A DNA stretch of 64,000 nt from Heliocidaris erythrogramma. Lineage: Eukaryota > Echinodermata > Echinoidea > Camarodonta > Echinometridae. The stretch spans positions 8,000,303 through 8,064,302 of the forward strand of contig CM046870.1 in the NCBI GenBank assembly GCA_025617745.1, given 5' to 3'. A program made the translations under genes and the position numbers. The notes beneath the pieces are model-generated. The model was given only the letters and a program-made list of their open reading frames with translations. It was not told the origin of the DNA and did no database searches. Shown here piece by piece: positions 33,501 to 46,200 of this stretch; within the stretch, counting starts at the first letter, position 1, and every line of letters begins with the position of its first letter.

Positions 33501-36500
33501 GATATAAATAAAGATTTCATATCAAATGCAAGGCCACATTGAGAAAAGAAAGGGGTTAGGGCATATCTCTGAATTACATGTATGATACTCTTTGCATTAA
33601 TGTTGCCCTATTTATTTCTCATTTATTATTTAGTCATTTACTGCAGCGCCCTCTCCGGTAGCCAGGAGCTCCTGATGAGTTGCCCAGACGGCACTATCCG
33701 CGGATCTATCTGCACATTCAGTTGCCATACCGGTTATGAAGTAGTCGGTTCAAATACATCCGAATGTCAGTTGGTTGGAAGCTTTGGTTCATGGAGTCAT
33801 CCTACACCATCTTGTCAATGTAATTATTAATTTACAAATGGGCAAAGAAGCATATCATGTTATTACCAGTGAAACGGAATGAAAATAAATAAGGCGATCA
33901 CCGAGGAGTGTCGGGGTGGTAGCGGAGTTGTGTCAGTTTATCGAAACTATGATGAAACTGACAATTTTGCTTACGAGCCGTAGGCATGGGTATCTATCTC
34001 GGGGGGGGGGGGGGGGAGATGGGGGTATACATCAACAAAAAAATTGAGGTGGAGAATGGCCTGTATTATCACCCCCCCCCCCCCCCCAATATTAATAATT
34101 ATCCAAACTCATTATGTTTTACCTTGAAATACCAGCACATTATTTAATGATTAGAAGTAAGGAAATAAGAAATGCCATAATTTCAATGCGAAAATATGGA
34201 AGACAATTTGTTCGCTCGCATTGTTATTCTACATTAAGGGGTTCCGTTCATTGGCGTAGATCCGTGCATTCCTTCTTTTCATTAAAAACCATTTTGGGAT
34301 GCTCTAAAATGCAAGTGTTATATACAGATTTTTGAAAAAGTCTGGTCGCTAAGGTCAGTGGCGTATCTAAGGGGGGGGGGGGGCAGGGGGCAGGTGCCCC
34401 GGGTGGCACTTGGAGGGGGCGCAACAAACGCAAAGGAGAAAAATGTAAGTTTCATATGACTCCTACGAAATATTGCGCCCCCAATATAGGATAAAGTGTA
34501 TAAATACTGCATTTGCAAAGGTTCAACCTGTGAAAGAAATCTCAACTTTCTCAAGGTTTTCGTTAGTTTTGCTCCCGATTGTAGAAGTGAGTGAATAGAA
34601 AACTGTTTATCAATGTATAAAATTCGAGCTTCTCTACCGCGGTGGTCAATTGCAAAATTTCCTGAATAAAATACACAATAAATTGCGTTTTTTAGCGTTA
34701 AAAATTGAAAAAATTGCGGCTCGGTCGCTTTGCTGCCTCGCTTGTACAATAAGTTATAGTTTGGGCACGGGTAACTTCATTGTTTGCCCCGGGCGACATC
34801 CCCAGTATCCACAGATACACCACTGGTTTTGCCCCCTCGCCGGTCATCCCCCCCCCCCCCCCAACCATGAACACGGATCGACACCCCTGGCGGTAGGCTA
34901 ACTGAAGAGATTCCCAAACATGCTACATCCTCAAAACTAAGCTCTGATGGGAACTATGATTTTAAATTGTCCTATTTCGCAATATCCCTTCGGAGTGAAA
35001 CTTAGGCCTTTCCTTTTGTCTCATGAGATGATAAAATCACTTGTCAAAAGCATCCAATATTTTTTTTTTTACACAACGTATTGATTACTTTTTTTTAACC
35101 TATCGATTTAGCATCTTTTGTAAATGAAATCTTGATCCACTACATATAAATTGCAGAGTGCATAACGACCTTCCATTCCTGACTGCAGGTCGGTGTGTGA
35201 AACAATTAATGCATGTCATGCTGATTATATTTATATTTCCCGGAAAGGCCACTGTTTCATACCTGTCGCATCTTTTGGGACCAAACTGCAATGGATGTAG
35301 GCATTGCATCATTTGGAACCAAACTCTCTTTAACGGTAAAATCCTGTTGACTTTCCATGGAGATTCAACTTTCTTTTGAGTTTTGGGTGCATTTAGTGCA
35401 CTGAATATTAGTAAATTAATGCATAAATATAACGATTCTAATGAAAAATGGATGCAGCATATTTTCGAACTAAACTCTTCAATCACACTGCGAGGAGCAA
35501 AGAAAAAATGTATTAAATAATGTAGTCAGGGTTTCGGATTGAACTGTTCATTCTAAACGAAGTTTATTCAAGGATGTCTAAAGAATGATATGGAATACTA
35601 ACTTCATGGAGCTCCCGGTACAAATAACGAATGTCGTCCTCGCCAATTAATTTGGCTAGTCGCATCGCTTAATTTCGGCAGGTAAGATTGTACTTTTGAT
35701 TGTACTTACATTTCAAGAGAATTACTGTAACTATCCAGCAGGCTCTTTGATTTTACGATTTGACGATTATTTCGATGAAAAATATGGAATTTCCTTGCCG
35801 AGCCGATCTTTCCCCGTACTCTACTGTCGACTCAAATGACTCGATCGCACAGTGCGAAATGTACCGTACACCGTCGCTGACTCGATCGCAAGGTTACAGT
35901 TACAGCAATTCTCTTGAAATGTAAGTACAAATTTCTATCTTACCTGCCAAAATTAAGGATGCGACTAGGCAAACGAATGGGACATTGGTTATTTACAAGT
36001 ACCTGGAGGCTGGAGCTCCCTGGAGTTAATGGAATATAAGCTCTCCGTTACTCATGTTGGTCAACCTGCAGCATTTGCAGAACCTTCAATTTAGGTAAAC
36101 TTGAAAAGCTACTATTAAATGATTTCATTTTTGCTTAGTGCTGAAATGCTACAACGTGAGCGCTCCGTTGAATGGCGAGGTTATTATTGGAACGTGCTCA
36201 ACTGATTATGGCTCAATATGCCGATTTGACTGCAACGAGGGATACGTCATCAACAACGATGAAATTAGATGCTCAGCTCAACCAGGAAGTTCAACAGCCT
36301 ACTGGGAAGGATCGATGCCGTATTGTTCTAGTATGTCTATATAGTAAATCTATGCCAATTGTGAGCCCTTTTCTTACAAAATTGCTCTACAAATTTTATG
36401 CTGTCAGATTTTTAGTGAGAAAGAATAGAAATATATGAAAATCACATATTTTTTTTCTTAATAAGATTTGAATTATTAATGGAAACTTTACGTATTGTTT

Positions 36501-36914
36501 CCTAACATCAAATGTCTTTTTAAAGTGAAACCTGTAATGATTGGAACTGAAAGTCTTGAGGTTACGGTTTTCTGATCATTCAATGACTCAAGATTCACAG
36601 CCTATAATACATACACAGCCACTTAATTATTAGTTTTACATTATTATACTTCTCAGTCATCAACTGCACCAAGCCGACATTAACTACGGGTCTGCAGGTT
36701 CAAGCGTCGCCGTCGTGCCCGGGTAAGAGCGAGGTCCCTTATGGAAGTCACTGCACCTTCACATGTGACCATGGATACTACATGAAAGGGGACAGTGTTC
36801 TATTTTGTCTGAGTGACGGGTCCTGGAGACAATCTGCACCGAGCTGTCACGGTGAGCTGCAACCCTAGTGTGCTTTTTCCAATTTTTAAGAAATTAACGT
36901 CGTACCAATACAAC

Positions 36915-36945
<31 letters not shown>

Positions 36946-39900
36946 GCGCGACTACTACTCTGTGTTGTAAAACAATAATTGTTCGTCGGATATTGTACAG
37001 GAAACGAAAACCTAACTTCGAACCTAGGCCAAAGACATAATCCTTACGCTAACACTAAACCTAACCTAGAACCTCTTACATCTACTGGAAGATATTTATT
37101 ATACTGAGTTGTTATGATATATGTATTATCCTTTGTATTATGCCATATGTATATGTTTATATTTTGCTTTCTCATGTATATATGTAAACCGATTGTGGAA
37201 ACAAATAAATCAAATCAAATCAAATCAAACCTATTTGTAACCCTAACCCTATATCTTGGACGAAAAAAATTCCAGGAGCAATTGTTACCGGAGCATATGT
37301 CGGAGCACCTCCTCAACAATTTACCTTCATTACGACAAGGATAACTACCTCCGAAAAATACAGCGAGGGTTTTAGAGTTTAAATGAGTTTTGAATACGTT
37401 GTGAATCATGTGAACAAATCGGAAACAATTTTTGAAGGCAGGTTTGAAGACACCTGAAACAGCGTCTGATGATATAGTACCAGATAGGAATAAGACGATA
37501 TAGCACATACGATTTGTAGCCCTGCCCTTTAAAATCATGTATTTACAAGATGTAGGTTTTGCCAAGTTGTCATGTTTGGTAGTTTGCATACTCGATCTTA
37601 AATTCCGAGGTTGAGGATTCTAATCTGAATCTATCACTAACGTCCATTGTCAATACTTCAATCTATATTTGCCTCTCTCGACCAGGTTTAGTACATTGGT
37701 ATACCAACATAGCTAGTAGAAGGAATTTCCTAGAGCGAAAGAACAACTAGGAGGGACGAATTAAGCTAAGGAATGACTAATGATGTTTGTAATATGTAAT
37801 GTTGCTTATATTCATAAACAAAGCGCAAATTTCTGATTATCGAAGACATCTAGATCTGATAAAACCTGCTAGGTTATAATAATTCGCATCATGTATTTCA
37901 CAGCTATCAACTGTACAACAAGCGACATACCAGCCCCTTCTAACGGCGTCAGGACTGGGTGCTCAAACGCAGTCGAGACGTACGGGACAGTGTGTTCAGT
38001 CTCGTGTAATGTTGGTTACCTTCCCGATACACCCGTTTACCTTGCGTGCGATGATGATGGAACTGGGTCTGGCGTATGGGACGCCGGGCCAGTGACGTGT
38101 ACAAGTATATTTAAATTATGTTATTCATTGATATAATCATATTAGTGACATTTAATAGATTCCGTTCATTAAATATCCTCATGTTATTCAGTTTTACCCA
38201 ATATATTTCACGGTGTACAGTGCGGCCAAAAAAGAAAATTAACAGTCGGTACAAAAGTCTCCCCACCTATACGTTTCAAAATATTTTCAGGAAATGTTCA
38301 TACCTGTGGATAACCCAAAGTCTCATCTATCAAATGACACCAAAAGAATGAAAACATTTTACGATTGAGTGAGCAAAAGTAACTTTTGTGAAAAGGTGTA
38401 AAATCCAGACTTGACAAGAATTGCTATTTGTTCTGGCTGGTATGAGCAAAGTTGAGAGTCGTGTAAAGGCTTTGAAATTTTCATATTCTGATGGTTTTAT
38501 GACACTTTATGGAATTTTGTTGCGTGTATGTTCTGACATATGCCATTAACATGTCATGCTTGAGTAAGCAAATAAATAGTTTATTGAATGTTTTTAAATT
38601 GTCACTTTTTTGTGAGTTCTGACATTTGAGCTGGGCAGCATACTTAGGATGTTACAAAAGGACTCCGGATGACCTCAAAAGAAAGGTAAATAACTCAATT
38701 AATTAATCACTTGATCAATCAGTTGTACGGTATGAAACAGATAATAAAGAAATCAAGTAATATTAATGCCATGGTAATTTGTACTGCACTGACACACACA
38801 ACGCACACGCTCACACACCCATACGCACACCCACTTTTTGTTTTTCAAAATATTTTATTAGAGATTTCATTCAAAATTGATCATTACATACAATAAATGT
38901 AAATAATTTCAAACAAATACAAATCTTCATTTCGTTTTCATACCATAGTGTTAAATTATTCACAAAACAAGCATGGAAGAATGTTGGAATAAAATCACTA
39001 AGTAAATAATATATTGACAAACACTAACGTACGCCCTATACCCCCTCCCTATGTCCCACAATGTATAATATTCAATGTAAATGATCTTTCATTCAAAATA
39101 TGTTAAAGTTCTTTTCTTTTGTAACGCTATGAACATGGCGAACAAAGTCTCACAAAGTCTCACACAACCACACACACACTCAATGACTATCCATCCTATT
39201 CTATCCACGCATCCACCCCCCCCCCCCCTTCCTGAAATATTCCTGAACCTCTCCCAAACCTTTCTTCTCTTTCCCACACCACTCCCAGTCAGCAACTAAT
39301 CCTGTTTGGCATCCATTAATGATTTACATCCAATGATGTATGGGACCAGCGGCGTATCCAGGATTTCCCAATAGGGGGGGGGGGGGGGCGCCAGGAATTA
39401 TTGATCGCCGTCATGTGGGAGAAATTTTTGGTTCTCAAGAAGGGATGAGATGCAAAATAGTGCTATATAGTGCTATATTTTTGTTTTTACGACGGCCAAT
39501 AGGGGGGGGGGGGCGCCTGTTGCGCCCCCTGGATACGCCATTGGGGACATCGATGGAAGTACAGTTTCCATCTGTTTACAAAAAGAAAGGGATATCTTTG
39601 ACCTTCACCTGGCATCACACTTCATAGAATTTGTGATTCCTGTCTTCTTCCTATTGGCCTACTTCATAATTTTACATTAAAATTTCTTTTTATTAAATTT
39701 GAAGGGGCATTCGGTGTTTTATCTTTTTGTTTCTTTCATAATAATGTGAAACTTCAATTAAATAAGATTCTTCCTGTCCATTTCAGTTAGAAAATGAATA
39801 TTCTAATTGCTGAGTAATGTGGAGGGCTTACATTGAAGACTGTAGGTATTGGGGAATGAATGTAATGTGGGCATACAAGTTCAGGTACAGCTCTCTATGT

Positions 39901-40216
39901 GTTCATCCTGTACATTTTTTGCTCAGGCAATCACATACCAATGTGGAAAGACCGCAATACAAGTCTCAACAAAAAGAATCATTTTTAGTCACTGAGTTAC
40001 ATCAGACCAACAGCCCGGGGATCTTCAACGTCGACTGGATTTTTCCGTTGGCTCCTCGCTAGGCTCAACCATTTTCTTCCTGAGATGAGTCTGCCTTTGC
40101 TTTAAGTACTACAGTCAACACCCACAACCTCCAAGCTTATCGCCAGCATGGGGAACCACCGCATGATTATGCATATTATCGCAACGAATGAGTGAATGAA
40201 TGGTTGGTTGATTTTC

Positions 40217-40253
<37 letters not shown>

Positions 40254-43200
40254 GATTGATTGATTGATTGATTGATTGATCTTTCTGTATGGACCATGCT
40301 CGGTGATTTTCTTTTTCTGACATGCAAAGTATACCAACTCTAATGTCAAAAACTTACAAAAGAGTAATATTTTAAAACAATCAATTCAGTATTTCATTGC
40401 TCACTCAATCATGACATGTCAATGGCATATGTCAGAACATACACCCAACAAAGTATATACTTCCATAAAGTGTCATAAAACCGTCAGAATGTGAAGTCTT
40501 TACATGACTCTCAACTTTGCTGATACCAGTCAGAAGAAGTCTGGATTACTGCACCCTTTCACAAAGGTTACTTTTGCTCACTCAAGCGTAAAAGATTTTC
40601 AGATGTTTGGGTGTCATTTGATAAAAGAGACCTTGGGCTATCAACTATATGAAAATTTCCTTTAAATATTTTGAAATGTTTAGTTGGGGAGACTTTATCC
40701 AACTGTTAACTTTTGGGGAACGCACTGTATATATAGTGGGTTTTTAATTAAAATCTGTAGACTCACAAAACGTGATATCTGATATTACAAAGATATTTTT
40801 ATTAAATGTATGAGTGCTTTCATAAATTGTAAAATGTAATATGTAATGCATGTTGATGCCAAGAACATTATTCAATTTCCCTGTCTTACATGTCTGTATG
40901 TCTGTCTGTCTGTCTTAGTCGTGATGTGTAACGCTTTGGATAATCCAAGAAATGGCAGCATATCTAAATGTTTATACGGAGGTGTACCTCAGAATATCAC
41001 CAGTACGCAAAAGTACAGTACAATCTGCAGCATGTACTGCATCAACGGCTTCACGCAGACGTCAGGTTCCACGTCGCGAATGTGTACTGCGTCAGGAACT
41101 TGGAATGGTGCGGATACAATTTGTGACGGTAAATGTCTTCATACCTACCTTGATCAACATGGTCATCCGACATTTAGCCCCGGCGCGCCGCAGCGGCAAT
41201 CGCTCCTGGCTTTATTTCCGCAGAAATATAGGATTCGGGTTACAATTTCGTTCTAGATTAGTTACGGTAAGGTATAGTGGAGAGTTGAACATAGGAATTC
41301 GATTAGTGTTGGAAAATACAACTGTTGACCGCGCTGCAACTGTAAGCCATCGTAGCATGTGTTGGGATATCAGGATCCAGTGCTCTTTTGAATTAAAATT
41401 AAATAAATGTTAAAGTTTGATATTGATGTCGTAACCCATGGATTTGACGCGTCCAAGTATCGTCAATCACAGTCTCAAATAACTCAGCTTAGTATAAAAA
41501 GCATCTAGTGTCCAGGCCTTCAGTCGCTATAGCCATATACTGTATACGCTTGACAGTGACCGTAGGCTTACGAAGTTTTCAATATTTAGGTCCCATCTCC
41601 CCCCCCCCCTGTGTCTGATTTTATTTACAATATATAGGCCTATATCTATTTTATATGCATGGTAAACCAATAGCAGATACTGACAATTAGAAATGAAATT
41701 AAACTGAACTGTAAAAACAAAATCACTGCAATCAAACTTTTTGTAGAAATAAATTTTAAGTCCAGGGCCGAGGTTTTTGAAAGTGATGCGATGAGTATTG
41801 AAGACATTCGTATAGGCCCATTATTTTGCTTCTCTTTAGAAATACAATATATTACTTTAATTATGTTTTACGATCTCTACACTTGCAATTGTGTAGCCAA
41901 TATATCCTATAATGTTGTAGAAATAACCGATTTGTAGAGTACATTTTAATATCTTCAACACAGACCTGCATATTTCATCAGGGAATAATCATTATAGACC
42001 TTTGTGCATGTCCCACACAGACATAACTCCACCAGTGCTGGCATGCCCATTAGATCGGGAAATAGTTGCTGACGAAGGGACAATCTACGGAACTGTGCCA
42101 TGGGATGAATGGGAACCACTCATGGTAAATAAATAACTCCTTAGCGAAGTATTTCGTTCTTAATACATATGACGGAAAGTATACATTTGTTATTGACTCT
42201 TCATGTATTCAAGAGGAAATATAAATGTTATGTTATGACTTAAAGTGTGGTTTTTCATCTCTCGTTTTTGAAAATCTGTTCATAGGCGACTGATGCTGGT
42301 TTGGAAATTAAAGGGGCACCTTGCTAGCATTGATTTAAGCCCTGTAACCACCTCTCCCACAAGTCTTGTAGAGGGTGCCCATCAAATCACCTATGATGTC
42401 TCAGACTCTGCTGGAAATGAACAGACTTGCTCGTTTGTTGTCACGACCCGAGGTAAGCTATTTTTTAACTCATTTAAGGCTACATTAACAATAGCGATTG
42501 ATTTAATGTTCTTTTAAGGTTCAACAAAAAGTTTAAAATTGTCAAATTCTCCCAAACATATTTTTTTTCTGAACACCTGTCCTTGTTGGTTCTGGTTTAC
42601 TCTGCATAAAAAAATAGAGAAACCTGATAAAATACATGTATATTACAAATGAATTCTTGTTTTGCCCTTCTTCAAATGGACGAAATCAAAAGACCTGAAA
42701 TAAGGGGTTTATTTATTTACCGTAGGCTTCCAAGTCGAATTATCACATACTATAAATACTACTAGGTCAAGCGTACTCGCACTGATTTGACAACGTTTCT
42801 CCATTCATTTCTATTCTCCATAATCTTTGGGAGTTCCTGCCTTGGTAGACAAGTGTCTTTTTCTAACTGATCTATGTAAGTCATTGCTGGACGACCTCTG
42901 GTGCGTTTGCTCCTTGAAGGTTCCCAGAAAGGCATTTGTGAAATTAGTTCACTCTTGTTGCTCCCTCAATAACCACTCAAACGGAGGCGACGTTCTCTCA
43001 GTGTGACTGAGAATGGTGTCATATCCCTATACAACTCTATTTTGTCATGGGGTCCCTCCAATTGACACTCAATGCTGCTCTCAAGAGTCATGTATAGCAG
43101 CCATCTAGCTGTTTCTCCAGGCTATTTGTCAGTGTCCAGGTTTCTGATCTATAGAGCAGTACAGTTTCCACAGAAGCCTTAACAGTCAGACCCAACTCCG

Positions 43201-46200
43201 TAATACCGAGCACAGGTATATACTCCGAAAACGGCGTATAGAACAAGATGAATATAGAGCCCTCATCGTTCAGTATGAGACAGTGTGTACAAAAGGCATG
43301 TGGAAAATCTTGCAAAGTCAACCTGCCAACGATATACATATTCTTAAAAATAATGCTGCGTGTCAATTATTTTCAAAATCCTTGAATGATTCGTCATATG
43401 AAGTGAATTTCAAATGACAAACATTTGAAATAAATTTATCCGCAGCATTATTTTTGAAAAATATATTATCAACAGCAGGTCGACACTGCATGATTTTCCC
43501 CATGCCTTTTGTACACACTGCCTCGCACTGAACGATGAGGGCTCTATATTCATCTTGTTCTATACGCCGTTTTCGGAGTATATACCTGTGCTCGGTATTA
43601 CGGAGTTGGGTCTGACTCCTTAAAGGATCCGATTTTCAGTTGCCTACTCAGGTTATATTTCCAAATTGCTGCCAATCTGTTCAAAGCCGTCCAGGCTTTT
43701 GCCTTTCGGATATTGAGATCTTGTCCTGACTGGTCGACCCACGAGCCAAGGTACTGAAAGTCTTGAACCTGCTTTAAATTTGCCCTGTCAGCAGTACAAA
43801 TCTTGCCTTCATGAATGCTGTACATCATGAATCTTAGTACTGTTTATTTGTAAACCGACTTAACTTGCTGCAGACTCGACCCGTCCTAGGAGCTTCTGTG
43901 CCTTTTCCAGATTGTCTGAAATTAGTGCCATATCATCAGCAAAGTCGGTGTCTGTGATCGTTACATTGGGATATAGCTGCTATTTTTCCTTTCCTCGAGG
44001 GTAAAGCCCAGTTCCTCAAACCCTTCAGTAGCCGTTCTTAGAGCATAATCCAATGCTATAATGAATAGGTATGGTGCTAAAGTATCTCCTTGGAGCTAAC
44101 ATCTTCTTTCTAGTGATAGAATCGAAGGCCTTCTTAAAATCCACAAATCTAAGCACTGCTGTCAAATGTTTTGCTTTAGTACATTCTGCTAGTCTTTGCA
44201 AAATTAGGATTTGCCCTACTGTAGACCTTCCTGGAAAAAAATCCATTCTGGTTCTTGCGGAAAGGGGTTCCTAGTGAGGACTGATTCTATTTAAAAGCAT
44301 TTTGTTGAATACTTTTGCAGCTACTGGGGGTCAGTGCTGAGTTTTAGGAGTACTGAGATCTCCTTTTTTAGTACGGGGATGATTATGCTCTGGGACTACA
44401 AATCACTACATCTCACCATGGATAAGCATTATGTTACACACTTGCAATAGTTGTAGGTTAAGGGTAGTAGACTACCATACCTCTCATGGGATTCCATCCA
44501 CACCTGGGCATTTATTATTGGAGAGGGAGTTAATTGCCACTTTAAGTTCTCCAATGGTGAATTTGCTTGTTTTAATTGTCAGTGTCACTTGAACCATGTT
44601 CCTTTATACTGGGTTGTTGTCATCTCGTGGCGGTTGACCAAGAAGATTAGAAAAGGGACCTTACTTCCAAGCTGCCCCACTGGGGTAGATGCCTTTCAGT
44701 GATCTCTTTCACAATATCCCATACTTTCCTAGTCTGCTTTTGGACGGCAGCAATCTCGATCTTATTGCAAGCCTTATTACTATTTAAAGTGATTTTGTGA
44801 TATCACAAATTCGAATTTGTGATATCACGAATTCGATTTTGTGATATCACGAATTCGAATTTTTGATATCACAAATTCCCATTGGTTTATCACATAAACC
44901 CAATATTTGATATCAAGAAATCGAATTTGTGATATCACAAATTCAATTCGTGATATCACAAATTCAAATCGTGATATCACAAAATCGAATTCGTGATATC
45001 ACAAATTCGAATTCTTGATATCACAAATTCGATTTCTTGATATCACAAATTGGGTTCATGTGATAAACCTATGAGAATTTGTGATATCACAAATTCGAAT
45101 TCGTGATATCACAAAATCCAATTCGTGATATCACAAAATCCAATTCGTGATATCACAAATTCGAATTCTTGATATCACAAATTCCATTTTGTGATATCAC
45201 AAATTCGATTTTGTGATATCACGAATTTGATTTTGTGATATCTAGAAATCGAATTTGTGATATCACGAATTCAGCTGTGTATTCGAGCATTAATTTAGTG
45301 CAGAAATTCAGCTGTGTATTCGAGCATTAATTTAGTGCAGGAATTCAGCTGTGTATTCGAGCGTTAGTTTAGTGCAGAAATTCAGCTGTGTATTCGAGCG
45401 TTAGTTTAGTGCAGAAATTCAGCTGTGTATTCGAGCGTTAGTTTAGTGCAGAAATTCAGCTGTGTATTCGAGCGTTAGTTTAGTGCAGAAATTCAGCTGT
45501 GTATTCGAGCGTTAGTTTTGTGCAGAATGTAGTATAAGTTTGAATAAAAATAGCAACAGAGTTTTCGCATCCATATCCTTCACTGGAAACGATTTTAACA
45601 TAATTTTAGACGAATTGATACATGTAAATTGATTGGCAACATATCAAGAATTCAGTTAACGATATGTTGTCAATTTAAATGAAACCCGCAATGCTCTTTC
45701 ATATATTTTCGAGTTTGCATTGTTTAATTATATATAATTGTTTTTATTAAAAATATCACGTACAAAGAATTAATGGTTTCACTTGCATTCCTTAGATTTA
45801 TATTTAAAGCAATTAAATGGTCGCAAAATCAACTTATTTTTTAGTAGATTGGCAACATATCAGTAATTCATTTCGTGATATGTTGCCAATTTCATGTACC
45901 GTATACTAGCCATAGAGATCCTGTCTGTGAGTGGTAGGCCTACGTCCCATGCCCTGAATTGCATGCATGCACGTGTTGCATTTCGCTATGCTAGCACGTG
46001 CACGGTATAGAAGCACACGTGTGGAGCTTGAGTTCTCCCTTTGTACTGTAGCCTTTTGTACATAGCTGTATGGTGATGGCCGCAAGTTCGAGCTTTAGTT
46101 TAGTGCAGAATGTAGTATAAGTATGAATAAAATTAGCAACAGCTTTCGCATCCATATCCTTCACTGGAAGCGATTTTAAAATAATTTTAGACGAATTGAT

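Larger units (their letters stand above)
33820..36138 (+). other. Intron 8, 2.3 kb
   Basis: Holds G- and C-runs (34001-34090), a TIR element (34356-34825), a further C-run (34850) and a palindromic element (35595-36035). No exon recognised. Confidence 0.7.
38218..40727. mobile_element. Tc1/mariner-like element with ~400-bp TIRs, 2.5 kb
   Basis: CAGTGCGGCC at the left and CAGTGCGTTCC inverted at the right, each bordered by TA. The arms (38218-38640 and 40330-40727) stay alignable in reverse for about 400 bp with moderate divergence. No transposase lies between them; the interior holds a nested MITE (39347-39543) and an ATTG microsatellite. This is a non-autonomous, old copy inside intron 11. 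Confidence 0.8.

Noticed and set aside
36990-37260. Internal telomere
   Set aside because: The CCCTAA words are few and degenerate, and the same block recurs elsewhere as a dispersed repeat.
40952-41413. 153-codon + strand open frame
   Set aside because: Out-of-frame shadow of sushi exon 12; the in-phase frame has the cysteine pattern and splice sites.
45269-45527. Possible CRISPR array (37-bp repeats)
   Set aside because: Repeats are contiguous without spacers, occur inverted in the partner arm, and lie in a eukaryotic foldback element.
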